From Prevotella sp. CAG:1320 (lineage in GTDB: Bacteria > Bacteroidota > Bacteroidia > Bacteroidales > Bacteroidaceae): 63,147 bases of DNA. Below are positions 52,678-61,343 of this stretch, piece after piece. The notes beneath the pieces are model-generated. The model worked only from the letters and a program-made list of their open reading frames with translations. It ran no database searches and was not told where the DNA came from. The translations under genes were made by a program, and so were the position numbers. The DNA is taken from NCBI GenBank assembly GCA_000435635.1, contig FR882125.1, forward strand, positions 63,065 to 126,211, written 5' to 3'. The stretch's first letter is position 1. The number at the start of each line of letters is the position of its first letter.

Positions 52678-53238
52678 TTACTTCTGGAAGAAGCGCTTGT
52701 AGAGACCCGCGAAGCCAGCGCAATGGCGAGCCTCGTCCTTGGCCATTTCGTGAACGGTGTCGTGGATGGCGTCAGAGCCTTGCTCCTTTGCCAACTTGGC
52801 GATGCGGAACTTGTCCGCGCAAGCGTCTTTCTCGGCGGCGATGCGAGCCTCGAGATTGCTCTTGGTGTCACCGAACACCTCGCCCAGCAGCTCCGCGAAG
52901 CGGGAAGCGTGGTCAGCCTCCTCGTAAGCGTAGCGCTTGTAGGCCTCGGCGATTTCGGGATAGCCCTCGCGGTCTGCCTGGCGAGCCATGGCCAGGTACA
53001 TGCCAACCTCGCCGCACTCTCCGTTGAAATGGTCTTTCAAACCCTGGATTACTTCCTCGGTCACGTTATCCTTGTAAGCTTGTCCGGGAACGTGAACGGT
53101 AGCGAAAGTCAAGTCGCCAGCGGCGTCTTCCATTTCCTTGAACTTGTCTTTGCCAGCCTTGCAGATGGGGCACTTCTCGGGAGCCTCGGTACCTTCGTGG
53201 ATATATCCACAAACAGTGCAAATGAATTTCTTCTTCAT
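52678..53238 (-). CDS. Reverse rubrerythrin
   Basis: A 186-aa peroxide-reducing protein with a rubredoxin domain at the N-terminus (Cys7, Cys10, Cys23, Cys26: [10 protein letters not shown] and CPICKAG) and a four-helix diiron domain after it ([38 protein letters not shown]-like [13 protein letters not shown]). This order is the reverse of classic rubrerythrin and is common in anaerobes. The neighbouring Fur-type regulator 59 bp upstream is a likely controller. The cell is probably anaerobic. Confidence 0.94.
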   Translation of the reverse strand: MKKKFICTVCGYIHEGTEAPEKCPICKAGKDKFKEMEDAAGDLTFATVHVPGQAYKDNVTEEVIQGLKDHFNGECGEVGMYLAMARQADREGYPEIAEAYKRYAYEEADHASRFAELLGEVFGDTKSNLEARIAAEKDACADKFRIAKLAKEQGSDAIHDTVHEMAKDEARHCAGFAGLYKRFFQK

Positions 53239-53297
53239 AATGTTTTTGTATTAAGTGAATGAATATAGTTGGTGTCTTGCGGGGTTTCCACCTTTGG

Positions 53298-53732
53298 TCA
53301 GTGTGTCATTCCCCGTTCCTCCAAACAGTTTTTGCAAATCCCCTTGTAATAGAGTTGTTGCTCTTCCACCAGGTGGCCTTCCACTTTGAGCGGGGACTCA
53401 TGCCGGGGAGCCTCCTCTTCCATCAGGTCGTAGACCTTTCCGCAGTTGCGGCAGAAGAAGTGCACATGGGGATGTATGTCCCCGTCATAGCACACATGGT
53501 GGTCGTCAATGGTAATCATGGTTGCCACTTGACGCTCCGCGAACATGCGCAGCGTGTTGTATACCGTAGTCTTGCTCAGCGTAGAGATCCTGCCGCATAG
53601 TCCGCTGTAGACGTCATCCACCGTGGGATGTGTTCGGTGCGTGAGCAGATACTCCATGATGGCAAGCCTTTGCAGGGAGGGTCTTATGCCGCCACGAGCT
53701 AGGCGATGTAGTGCTTCTTTTTCTGTCATCAT
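53298..53732 (-). CDS. Fur-family regulator, PerR-like
   Basis: A 144-aa metalloregulator with a winged helix (PSLQRLAIMEYLLTHRTHPT, STLSKTTVYNTLRMFAERQV), metal histidines in HPHVHFFC, and two CxxC pairs (Cys94/Cys97, Cys133/Cys136) that bind structural zinc. Length and adjacency to reverse rubrerythrin point to a PerR-type peroxide sensor, though Fur and Zur cannot be excluded. The genes are in the same direction: regulator first, then rubrerythrin. Confidence 0.85.
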   Translation of the reverse strand: MMTEKEALHRLARGGIRPSLQRLAIMEYLLTHRTHPTVDDVYSGLCGRISTLSKTTVYNTLRMFAERQVATMITIDDHHVCYDGDIHPHVHFFCRNCGKVYDLMEEEAPRHESPLKVEGHLVEEQQLYYKGICKNCLEERGMTH

Positions 53733-53757
53733 TTGTTGAGCTGTTGGTTTTATACCG

Positions 53758-53788
53758 CGAATATAGGCAATATACTGATATGTCCCAA
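53758..53788 (-). promoter_or_regulatory. Promoter of the PerR-like gene
   Basis: On the minus strand TTGG (53788-53785), 19 bp and TATATTCG (53765-53758) approximate the consensus. The region is AT-rich and could overlap the protein's own operator. Confidence 0.5.
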
Positions 53789-53844
53789 GAAAATATTGGA
53801 AAAATTACAAGAATGGGTTGTAATTTATACAAATTCCAATTTGT

Positions 53845-54840
53845 TCACCCTATCTTGGCGTTGAAGTATCTCACCAATTCCACTTGCTTTCCTTGTGGGA
53901 TGGTAGGCCTGGACCATGTGCCTCCCAAGACTAGTATGGTGACCGGTTTGCCTGATGGAGCCGCGTCAATCGCTTCTTGCAGGGTCATGAAATCGCCCCT
54001 GCCCTCCGTCGAGACTACGTAGTCGTAGTGGCGCACGTATGGCTGGAGGGCGGGGACTGCTTTTCCTATAGCGTCAGCCATGGCGTTGGCCACTACCCGC
54101 GCGCCATATATATTATAATGTGTATTGTCTTGCCTGCCTTCGGGCATGGTGGGCATCTCTCCGGGTTTATACCACATGTGCAATTCGCGGCTACCTTCGG
54201 GGCCAAGTTTTTCTTCTATCTGTTTGGTGATGGTGTTGGCGTCGATAAAAGGCACGCCTTCTTCCTTCGCCACCTTGCGTGGAGAGACAAGATAGGCTCC
54301 GTGGGTATCTATCAAAGTGTCGCTGTTCACGATGTCTTCACCCGTGAATTTAGCGTCTCTCAGTTTCTCGTCATCATCATTCTGCTTGCTGGCTTTATGG
54401 AAGTTGCGCCGCACCACGGCGTTGAGCAACACGGGATGGGCTCCCTTGGCCTTTGTTTCAGTGACGAAACGGCGCAGGTTGGCGTCGAAGGTGCTCCCTG
54501 GTTCCGTGTGCCGTTCGGGCTGGGGCTTTTCGTCGTTGTGCCCGAATTGTATCAGCACATAGTCTCCAGGGCGAAGTTGTTCAAGCACTTTTCGCCAGCG
54601 TCCCTCGTCTATGAAGCTCTTTGAGGAACGCCCGTTCACGGCATGGTTGCTGATTTCCACGTCCTCGCTGAAGCACCCTCTCAGCATCATGCCCCATCCG
54701 CGCTCAGGGCTGGTGGCGTATTTGGGCTTGTCGGCCGCGGTGCTGTCACCTATAATGTAGATGGTAGGTTTGTGGTTGGTGGAGGAAGTGAGTGCCAACA
54801 GGGCGCAACAAGCCCATAGAAATGATTTGATTTTGTTCAT
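53845..54840 (-). CDS. Rhamnogalacturonan acetylesterase (SGNH, CE12) with truncated pectin-esterase-like tail
   Basis: A 331-aa secreted esterase (signal peptide MNKIKSFLWACCALLALTSS) that removes acetyl groups from rhamnogalacturonan. SGNH blocks are IIGDSTAAD (catalytic Ser), IQFGHNDEKP and DNTHYNIYGA (Asp238, His241). Residues about 272-331 (DYVVSTEGRGDFMTLQEAID, then VTILVLGGTWSRPTIPQGKQ) read like the first strands of a CE8 pectin methylesterase, after which the frame simply stops. Fusions CE12-CE8 exist, so this looks like one whose second domain was lost. It stands apart from the GH28-GH105 gene by 32 kb. Confidence 0.85.
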   Translation of the reverse strand: MNKIKSFLWACCALLALTSSTNHKPTIYIIGDSTAADKPKYATSPERGWGMMLRGCFSEDVEISNHAVNGRSSKSFIDEGRWRKVLEQLRPGDYVLIQFGHNDEKPQPERHTEPGSTFDANLRRFVTETKAKGAHPVLLNAVVRRNFHKASKQNDDDEKLRDAKFTGEDIVNSDTLIDTHGAYLVSPRKVAKEEGVPFIDANTITKQIEEKLGPEGSRELHMWYKPGEMPTMPEGRQDNTHYNIYGARVVANAMADAIGKAVPALQPYVRHYDYVVSTEGRGDFMTLQEAIDAAPSGKPVTILVLGGTWSRPTIPQGKQVELVRYFNAKIG

Positions 54841-54872
54841 AGCGAGCGTCTTTAAGGTTTGTCAAGAGGGAA

Positions 54873-54915
54873 ATATGTGTCCTGGCCCCAATTTGAGGCC
54901 AGGCCACACGCATAT
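54873..54915. terminator. Hairpin after hisS
   Basis: GTGTCCTGGCC and GGCCAGGCCACAC, extended by ATAT/ATAT outside, form a long stem just after the hisS stop (minus). A clear T-run is lacking on the minus strand but GTTTTTA follows on the plus strand. Confidence 0.45.
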
Positions 54916-54919
54916 GTTT

Positions 54920-56284
54920 TTAAGCCTGCAAAGTGGCCATGAGATCATCGGGAGAAACCAAGTTTTGTTCTCCCGTAAGCATGTTCTTGAGAGTGAGTTT
55001 GCCTGCGGCGATCTCGTTCTCTCCCGCCAGTGCCACAAAGGGAATGCACTTGGCGTTGGCGTAGCTCATCTGTTTTTTCATCTTGGCTTTGTCGGGATAG
55101 ATTTCTGCCCGGATGCCTTGTTGGCGCGCTTGCGCCAAAATAGGCAGGCAGTATTCTGTCTCTTTTTCTCCAAAGTTGATGAAAAGCAGTTGAGTGCCGT
55201 TTACCGCCTCTTTGGGATAGAGGTCAAGGGCGTTGAGCACGTCGTAGATGCGGTCTGCGCCAAACGAGATGCCTACGCCGCTGAGTCCTGGCATGCCGAA
55301 GATGCCCGTCAGGTTGTCATACCTGCCGCCTCCCGTGATGCTTCCCATGGGGGTGTCGAGCGCTTTCACTTCGAAAATGGCTCCCGTGTAATAGTTGAGT
55401 CCGCGGGCCAACGTGAGATCTAGCTGTATTTCGTTGTGCAGTCCCACTTTGCGCAAGGTGTCCAGGATGAAACGCAGCTCTTCAACGCCTTTGAGCCCAA
55501 TCTCGCTCGCGGCCAGCACGTTGGCTATCGTGTCCAATTTCTGGTTGTTGTCACCCTGCATGGCGATAATGGGCTGCAATTTGCCGATGGCTTCTTCGCT
55601 GATGCCGTGGTCTCGCAACTCTTGGTTCACGCTGTCAAGTCCAATCTTGTCCAGTTTGTCGATGGCCACGGTGATGTCCACTATCTTGTCGGCTTCGCCT
55701 ATCACTTCCGCGATGCCCGTGAGCAGCTTGCGATTGTTGATTTTTATCTGTACACGAACCCCGAGGCGGGTAAATACGGTGTCTACTATTTGCATCAGCT
55801 CCACTTCGTTGAGCAGGGAGTCTGAGCCTACTACGTCAGCGTCGCACTGATAGAACTCGCGGTATCTGCCCTTTTGGGGACGGTCTGCCCGCCATACCGG
55901 TTGTATCTGGTAACGCTTGAAAGGCAGCTGCAACTCATCCCTGTGCATCACCACGTAACGGGCGAAGGGCACGGTGAGGTCATAGCGCAGCCCTTTCTCA
56001 CAGAGTTTTGAAGCCAAGTGAAGGGAATCCTTTCCCGCCAGTTCCTCGTCAGAGACCTTGGAAAGGTAGTCGCCAGAGTTCAGTATCCTGAAAAGGAGCT
56101 TGTCGCCTTCTTCCCCATACTTGCCCAGCAGTGTTTGCAGGGTCTCCATGGCGGGTGTCTCTATTTGGCGGAAACCGTAAAGGGCGTACACCTCCCTTAT
56201 CGTGTCAAAGATATAGTTGCGCTTGGCCATTTCCTCGGGGCCGAAATCTCTCGTCCCCTTGGGTATACTTGGTTTGTTTGCCAT
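54920..56284 (-). CDS. hisS: Histidyl-tRNA synthetase
   Basis: Charges tRNA-His. The 454-aa class II synthetase has [18 protein letters not shown], motif 2 [20 protein letters not shown], the HisA motif [15 protein letters not shown] and motif 3 region [16 protein letters not shown]. The C-terminal anticodon domain ([20 protein letters not shown]) is present. It follows purA by 15 bp and is probably cotranscribed with it. Confidence 0.97.
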   Translation of the reverse strand: MANKPSIPKGTRDFGPEEMAKRNYIFDTIREVYALYGFRQIETPAMETLQTLLGKYGEEGDKLLFRILNSGDYLSKVSDEELAGKDSLHLASKLCEKGLRYDLTVPFARYVVMHRDELQLPFKRYQIQPVWRADRPQKGRYREFYQCDADVVGSDSLLNEVELMQIVDTVFTRLGVRVQIKINNRKLLTGIAEVIGEADKIVDITVAIDKLDKIGLDSVNQELRDHGISEEAIGKLQPIIAMQGDNNQKLDTIANVLAASEIGLKGVEELRFILDTLRKVGLHNEIQLDLTLARGLNYYTGAIFEVKALDTPMGSITGGGRYDNLTGIFGMPGLSGVGISFGADRIYDVLNALDLYPKEAVNGTQLLFINFGEKETEYCLPILAQARQQGIRAEIYPDKAKMKKQMSYANAKCIPFVALAGENEIAAGKLTLKNMLTGEQNLVSPDDLMATLQA

Positions 56285-56299
56285 ATCCGCTAACGAATG

Positions 56300-57574
56300 T
56301 TATTGTCTGATGATGGTTTGGGCGCGGTCTGGGCCAATGGATATGATGGCGATGGGCGTACCCAGGAAATCTTCCAGGAAAGCCACGTAATCCCTGAACG
56401 CCTGCGGGAATTGGCTTTCGTCCGTGAAACCTGTCATGTCAGTTTTCCATCCTGGCAGCTCTTTATAGATGGGTTTCACCTGTGAGATGTCATAGGGAAG
56501 TTCCGTGGTGGTGGAGCCGTCGGGCATCTCATAGGCCACACAAGCCTTGATAGTGGAGAAGCCGTCCAATACGTCGCTCTTCATCATGATGAGTTTGGTC
56601 ACGCCGTTTATCATGACAGAATAACGCAATTGCACGAGGTCTATCCATCCGCAGCGGCGTTCCCTGCCTGTCACCGCGCCATACTCGTGTCCCAAGTCGC
56701 GGATGGTTTTCCCCGTCTCGTCAAATAGCTCGGTGGGGAATGGGCCTGCTCCTACGCGGGTGCAGTAGGCTTTCATGATGCCGAAAACTTCGCCTATCTT
56801 GTTGGGGCCTATGCCCAGCCCTGTACACGCGCCGGCGCAAATGGTGTTGCTGGAGGTGACGAAGGGATAGGAGCCGAAGTCTACGTCCAGCATCGTGCCT
56901 TGCGCGCCTTCTGCCAATATGTTCTTGCCGCTCGTCAACACCCTGTTTACCTCGTGCTCGCTGTCCACGATGGTAAATTGTTTCAAATATTCTATTCCCT
57001 CCATCCAGGTCTTTTCCACCTCGGTGATGTCATAGTCGGTATAGTTGAGGGAGCGGAGCGTCTTTTCGTGCTGTGCCTTGTGAGCGGCGTATTTCTGGGG
57101 GAAATCTTCCAGGATATCACCGACTCTCAGTCCCGTTCGGCTCACCTTGTCAGTGTATGTAGGGCCGATGCCTTTTCCCGTGGTGCCCACTTTGCTTTTT
57201 CCCTTGGAGGCCTCGATGGCCGCGTCCAGTACTCGGTGGGTAGGCATGATAAGGTGGGCTTTCTTTGAGATAAGCAACCTGTTTTTCAAGGAATGGCCGC
57301 TCTTCTCCAGTTCCTTGGCTTCCGCCATGAAAAGGTCTGGCGCCAATACGACACCATTGCCTATGATATTCACCTTGTCGCCTTGGAATATGCCAGAGGG
57401 AATGGAGCGTAACACGTATTTCTGTCCTTCAAACTCCAGGGTGTGGCCTGCGTTGGGGCCTCCCTGAAATCTTGCTATCACTTCATAGCGTGGTGTCAAC
57501 ACGTCCACCACTTTTCCTTTACCTTCGTCGCCCCACTGCAATCCCAGCAAGACGTCAACTTTACCTGTGTTCAT
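56300..57574 (-). CDS. purA: Adenylosuccinate synthetase
   Basis: The first committed step from IMP to AMP, using GTP and aspartate. The 424-aa protein has GLQWGDEGKGK (11-21), GPNAGHTLEFEGQKY, GTTGKGIGPTYTDKVSRTGL and GVTKLIMMKSDVLDG. Its ATG overlaps the stop of the Fur-family gene (ATGA), so translation of purA may be coupled to it. Confidence 0.97.
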   Translation of the reverse strand: MNTGKVDVLLGLQWGDEGKGKVVDVLTPRYEVIARFQGGPNAGHTLEFEGQKYVLRSIPSGIFQGDKVNIIGNGVVLAPDLFMAEAKELEKSGHSLKNRLLISKKAHLIMPTHRVLDAAIEASKGKSKVGTTGKGIGPTYTDKVSRTGLRVGDILEDFPQKYAAHKAQHEKTLRSLNYTDYDITEVEKTWMEGIEYLKQFTIVDSEHEVNRVLTSGKNILAEGAQGTMLDVDFGSYPFVTSSNTICAGACTGLGIGPNKIGEVFGIMKAYCTRVGAGPFPTELFDETGKTIRDLGHEYGAVTGRERRCGWIDLVQLRYSVMINGVTKLIMMKSDVLDGFSTIKACVAYEMPDGSTTTELPYDISQVKPIYKELPGWKTDMTGFTDESQFPQAFRDYVAFLEDFLGTPIAIISIGPDRAQTIIRQ

Positions 57575-58080
57575 TTCTTTATGGTTGTTTTTTGATTTCT
57601 TTTCTTCTTTGCGCTGATGCTCCGCATTTGTTTAGCCTGGCAGGCGCTGCAAGCACCATATATATACAACGTGAAACCGTCTTTCCTGAATCTTCTGGTA
57701 GGGGTGTTCTCTATCGCTTCCATCACCAAGGGCATGGCAATTTCCGTTACCTTGCCACAGATAGTGCATATCTGGTGGCAATGATTGTCTTTGTCATAAC
57801 AAGCTTCATAGTAGGTGCCTTTGGTGAAGCGGTGCCTAGTCACCAGTCGCAGTGCCAGGAAGAGGCGCATGGTGTTGTAGAGCGTGGCTCGGCTCACCCT
57901 GAAATTACGTCGCTCCATCTCTTCGCCCAGTTCTTCTAGGGTGAAGTGATGTCGCAAGTCGTAGATGGTGTCCAATATGGCGTGCCGTTCGGGTGTTTTC
58001 CTGTGGTTCTTGGCCTCCAGGAAGTTGTCGAGTATTTCTCGCGCTTTAGCCTTTACTTCGTCTTTGGTCTCGGTTACCAT
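57571..58080 (-). CDS. Fur-family regulator
   Basis: A 169-aa metalloregulator: winged helix (KTPERHAILDTIYDLRHHFT, RVSRATLYNTMRLFLALRLV), NHCHQICTICGKVTEI with metal histidines and CxxC, and a second CSACQAK pair. It is longer at the N-terminus than the PerR-like protein at 53298, typical of Fur proper. It heads a transcript with purA and hisS (4-bp overlap with purA), an arrangement frequent in Bacteroidota. The ATG at 58080 fits the TAATTTTG promoter at 58105-58112; a longer frame from 58107 would start inside it. Confidence 0.87.
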   Translation of the reverse strand: MVTETKDEVKAKAREILDNFLEAKNHRKTPERHAILDTIYDLRHHFTLEELGEEMERRNFRVSRATLYNTMRLFLALRLVTRHRFTKGTYYEACYDKDNHCHQICTICGKVTEIAMPLVMEAIENTPTRRFRKDGFTLYIYGACSACQAKQMRSISAKKKRNQKTTIKK

Positions 58081-58531
58081 TTCTTTTTTGTTACATAAAA
58101 CGCCCAAAATTACGAATTATTTGGCATACGGCGAAATGTTTGCCCGAAAAACTGACATTTCAAGAGAGAATTTACTCTCTATCGGTGGGCTTTGGACAGT
58201 TTGCGGCCAGGGGATGTCTGTTGCGCTTTTGCGGACATCTCTCGCTTGCGGCGTGACTTCGGTTTTAGTCCCCGTGTTTCCATCCGCGAGGATATACACA
58301 ATTTTCATGAATGGTATAAGTTGATGTATCAAGTCAGGGATTCATGATACCAGTTTCCGCGTACCTTGTGCCAATAAGACCGAAAAATTGCCATCCCGTA
58401 CAATTTTTTCCACGTGGCGACGTTTTAATGAGAGTTGTCATGCAGCCCCGTTCGTGTTCATTTTCTCCTTGTTGCGTGCCGTGCGGCTCATGATAATAAC
58501 GCGGACTGGTATTGTCAATCATATTACAATC
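58081..58531. other. 451-bp gap, conserved-looking but no gene called
   Basis: It holds the fur promoter (TAATTTTG, 58112-58105 on the minus strand, with TTCG about 19 bp upstream). The rest, about 58130-58435, has open frames on both strands with no stop-rich decay, including a GGCATACGGCGAAATGTTTG stretch and a ACAATTTTTTCCACGTGGCG stretch, but none has a ribosome-binding site or a recognisable domain. It may be a dispersed intergenic repeat or an RNA; see findings. Confidence 0.4.
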
Positions 58532-59268
58532 ATGAACATTCAAGGAAAAGGCAACCAAGTGACCTTTGTGTTTCCAGACAGGGAAGTGAGCTGCAAGGAA
58601 ACGACAGATGCCAAGATTGGGCGTATGCTGGAGCGGGCGGACATATCCGTCATAGGCAACAACAATAGTGTGCGACTGCGTTTCGATTCGGAAACAAGCG
58701 CGGAGGAGTTGTTGACAGGAGGCGGTTTCCTGCTCATCGTCAAGGGAGACGGGAACAGCGTGGAGATGGGAAACGTCATCGTGCGATATTCCACCATATT
58801 GGGCATGACGGGACTGAAGCTTATCATCGGGAATTGCCCGGATTGGGAGCGGGAGTGTCCAGGACGGCCAATGGATGCAAAGTCACCATAGGCGACCGGG
58901 TGGTCATCAATGGGGTAACGCTCTATTTGCAAGAAGACAACTCATGGGTCAGTATCGGTGATGACAGCCAGTTGAGTTGGGGTGTGGACGTGTGGTGCAC
59001 GGACGCGCATACCATTACCGACCTGGAGGGCAACCCCGTCAATTACGCGGAGAGCATAGAGATAGGGCGACACGTATGGATAGGAAAGGATGTCAAGATA
59101 GGCAAGAACACGCGTATCGCGGACAATAGCATCGTAGGGTGGGGCAGCATTGTCACCAAGCGGTTTGACGAGCCGAACGCCATCATCGCCGGTATTCCCG
59201 CCAAGATAGTGAAGCGTGGCGTGAACTGGGATCGCAAGTGCATCAACAAATTCGTGAAGGGACTATAG
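58532..59268 (+). pseudogene. Hexapeptide-repeat acyltransferase, frameshifted
   Basis: Two overlapping frames together read as one left-handed beta-helix acyltransferase. The first (from ATG 58532, MNIQGKGNQVTFVFPDREVS, to a stop near 58891) gives the variable N-terminal part; the second picks up near 58855 with TANGCKVTIGDRVVINGVTL and continues through QLSWGVDVWCTDAH (catalytic His), WIGKDVKIGKNT, GWGSIVTKRF and AGIPAKIVKRGVNWD to 59268. Family members normally have the IIGNCPDW region joined directly to TANGCKVTIG, so one base is missing or two are extra around 58845-58865. It could be a sequencing error; otherwise the product is truncated. Confidence 0.7.
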
Positions 59269-59308
59269 TCACTCACATTGACTTGCCCGGCGGTTGGGTG
59301 TAGCTGCT

Positions 59309-59911
59309 TTATTTCAGCAAGGAAGCCCATTCGGGATTGTCCCTCAATTCCTGGTACACCCGCTGCACGGGCAGTCCCATTACGTTGTAGTAGCTGCCCC
59401 GCAGCCCTCGGCAACCGATGTAGCCTATCCATTCCTGTATGCCATAGGCTCCCGCCTTGTCCAGCGGACGGTAGCGGGATACGTAGTGGGTGATTTCTTC
59501 TTCGGACAAGGGCTTGAAATCCACCTCCGTGGTCACGGAGAATGCCTTTTCTTGCCAATGGTCGCGAATGCAAACCCCTGTCACCACGTGATGTGTCTTG
59601 CCGCTGAGTAGCCTAAGCATGCGGCATGCGTCTGCCTCGTTGGCGGGCTTGCCCAGTATGGTGTTTCCTGCTATGACCACGGTATCGGCTGTGAGCAGCA
59701 CTTCGTTGTCCGCCAAGTGTTCCAGGTAGGGCAGGCTTTTCTTGTGGGCTACGTATTGTGGCACTTCGGTGGCGGGAAGGTCTTCGGGGAAACTCTCGTC
59801 TATGCCAGGTATCACCCTCACCTCATAATTTATGTCAAGTCCCGCCAGCAGCTCTTTGCGCCGGGGAGAGTTGCTGGCCAATATCAGCAATTGTCTTGGT
59901 CTCTTTTCCAT
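59309..59911 (-). CDS. Maf-family nucleotide pyrophosphatase
   Basis: A 200-aa house-cleaning enzyme hydrolysing non-canonical nucleoside triphosphates (dTTP/UTP type). Motifs are ILASNSPRRKELL, ESFPEDLPATEVPQYVAHKK, LTADTVVIAGNTILGKPANE and DKAGAYGIQEWIGYIGCRGL. The ATG at 59911 is preferred to a TTG five codons upstream. It is the last gene of a run with the DUF2520 protein and kdsC. Confidence 0.94.
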   Translation of the reverse strand: MEKRPRQLLILASNSPRRKELLAGLDINYEVRVIPGIDESFPEDLPATEVPQYVAHKKSLPYLEHLADNEVLLTADTVVIAGNTILGKPANEADACRMLRLLSGKTHHVVTGVCIRDHWQEKAFSVTTEVDFKPLSEEEITHYVSRYRPLDKAGAYGIQEWIGYIGCRGLRGSYYNVMGLPVQRVYQELRDNPEWASLLK

Positions 59912-59929
59912 CTTCTTCGCTTTCAAGTG

Positions 59930-60448
59930 CTACCATCCAAAGGCTTTTTCGTCGCTTAGCCATTTGCCTTGCGCCCTCATCACTTGCTCTATCACGTCGC
60001 GCGCGCATCCTTCGCCGCCTTTTCTTTGGCTCACGTAAAGGCTCACGCTTTTGATTTCGGGGCAAGCGTCAGCGGGACAGCAGGGGCATCCGCAACGCCT
60101 CATCACCTCATAGTCGGGGATATCATCGCCCATGTAGAGCACTTCCTCGTCCGTCAGTCCGTGCCGGGAGAGCAATTCTTGGTAGGAAGTCACTTTCACG
60201 GCGCAGCCCATATAGATGTCCTCCACTCCTAACCGTTCGTAGCGCATCCTGACCGCCTCGGTGTTGCCACCTGTAAGGATGGCGATACGCAGTCCCATCT
60301 TCTGGGCCAGCTGTATGGCGTAACCATCCTTGATGTTTACCGTGCGCAAGGGCTCGCCCGTGCTGTCCATGGTAATGGTTTCCTTTGAGAGCACGCCATC
60401 CACGTCGAATATCACGACGCGTATTTTCGTCAGGTCGTAGTTTATCAT
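59930..60448 (-). CDS. kdsC: KDO 8-phosphate phosphatase
   Basis: A 172-aa HAD-superfamily phosphatase that makes KDO for lipopolysaccharide. The DxD motif is [14 protein letters not shown] (Asp15, Asp17); LTGGNTEAV and [16 protein letters not shown] complete the HAD motifs, and its short length with no cap domain fits the KdsC tetramer. Its ATG overlaps the stop of the DUF2520 gene. Confidence 0.94.
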   Translation of the reverse strand: MINYDLTKIRVVIFDVDGVLSKETITMDSTGEPLRTVNIKDGYAIQLAQKMGLRIAILTGGNTEAVRMRYERLGVEDIYMGCAVKVTSYQELLSRHGLTDEEVLYMGDDIPDYEVMRRCGCPCCPADACPEIKSVSLYVSQRKGGEGCARDVIEQVMRAQGKWLSDEKAFGW

Positions 60449-61230
60449 GTCCGTGTTTTTTTCTTGCTGAATTGGTTGATGCTGAGGCTGAGCCGCTCAT
60501 AGAGGTCTCTCATCAGCGGGTTGTCTTTGAGCAACATCGATTGTTCACGGATGATGTTCTCGTCGAAGCGCAAGGCGGGACCCGTTTGCGCTTCCCTGGG
60601 AGACAGGTCGTGCACCTTGGCGGCCGTCTCGTCTATCAGGGGCAGCATCACTTCGAAAGGTATTCCCTGCTTGGCGAGTATTTCGTGGGCTATGTCGTAA
60701 CAGTGGTTGGTGAAGTTGCAGGCGAACACGGCGGCCAAATGCAGCCGCCTTCTTTTCTCCGAGCTCATGGCGTAGACCTTCTCGCTCACGGAGCGGGCCA
60801 GGTCGTTGATGACTCCCTTGGCCATCTTGTCATTGCCTTCCACGAAGCAGGGAATGCCCCTGAAATCCACCTCGCGCTCTTTCGAGAACGTTTGCATGGG
60901 GTAGAGCACTCCATAGTGCAGTGCCATGCCCTTGAAAACGTCCATGGGCACGCTGCCGGCGGTATGGATAAACACGCTTTCCGGCATGCCTTTGCAAAGC
61001 TGCGGTATCAGCTCGGGCAGCACGCTGTCTTTTACGGCCATGATATACACCTCGGCGTCTCTTCTTACGGCTCGCAGGTCGGTGACGGGTGCCCCGCCCG
61101 CTCTCGTGGCCAGCCTGGAGGCCGACTCCATGGTGCGACTGTATACTTGCATGATGTCGTGCCCCGCCTCGAGCAGGGCCTTTCCCAGATGTGTCGCTAA
61201 ATTACCAGCGCCTATCAAGACTATCTTCAT
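60445..61230 (-). CDS. DUF2520 Rossmann-fold protein
   Basis: A 261-aa NAD(P)-binding protein: [20 protein letters not shown] is a Rossmann start, with GxGxxA at 8-13, followed by [20 protein letters not shown] and a helical C-terminal domain (DUF2520, [20 protein letters not shown]). It resembles short-chain oxidoreductases of the ProC/6PGDH fold, but no substrate is known. It leads the operon DUF2520-kdsC-maf, a frequent order in Bacteroidota. Confidence 0.85.
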   Translation of the reverse strand: MKIVLIGAGNLATHLGKALLEAGHDIMQVYSRTMESASRLATRAGGAPVTDLRAVRRDAEVYIMAVKDSVLPELIPQLCKGMPESVFIHTAGSVPMDVFKGMALHYGVLYPMQTFSKEREVDFRGIPCFVEGNDKMAKGVINDLARSVSEKVYAMSSEKRRRLHLAAVFACNFTNHCYDIAHEILAKQGIPFEVMLPLIDETAAKVHDLSPREAQTGPALRFDENIIREQSMLLKDNPLMRDLYERLSLSINQFSKKKTRT

Positions 61231-61307
61231 TGTGTTGTGTCGTTATCGTTAGATATGGCAAAAGTACGAAAAAGAAACTACAAGGAAACAACTATCCCCG
61301 TGATAGT

Positions 61308-61338
61308 TTGCTTTTTTAGATATTATTTATTATTTTTG
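61308..61338 (+). promoter_or_regulatory. Promoter of the FemAB-like acetyltransferase gene
   Basis: TTTG (61308-61311), 19 bp and TATTTTTG (61331-61338) match exactly, five bases before the ATG at 61344, implying a leaderless or nearly leaderless transcript if used. Confidence 0.55.
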
Positions 61339-61343
61339 CCACT

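Noticed and set aside
58334..58558. Small protein on the minus strand before the acyltransferase
   Set aside because: No ribosome-binding site, no domain; it overlaps the start of the acyltransferase. Kept only as a noncoding finding.
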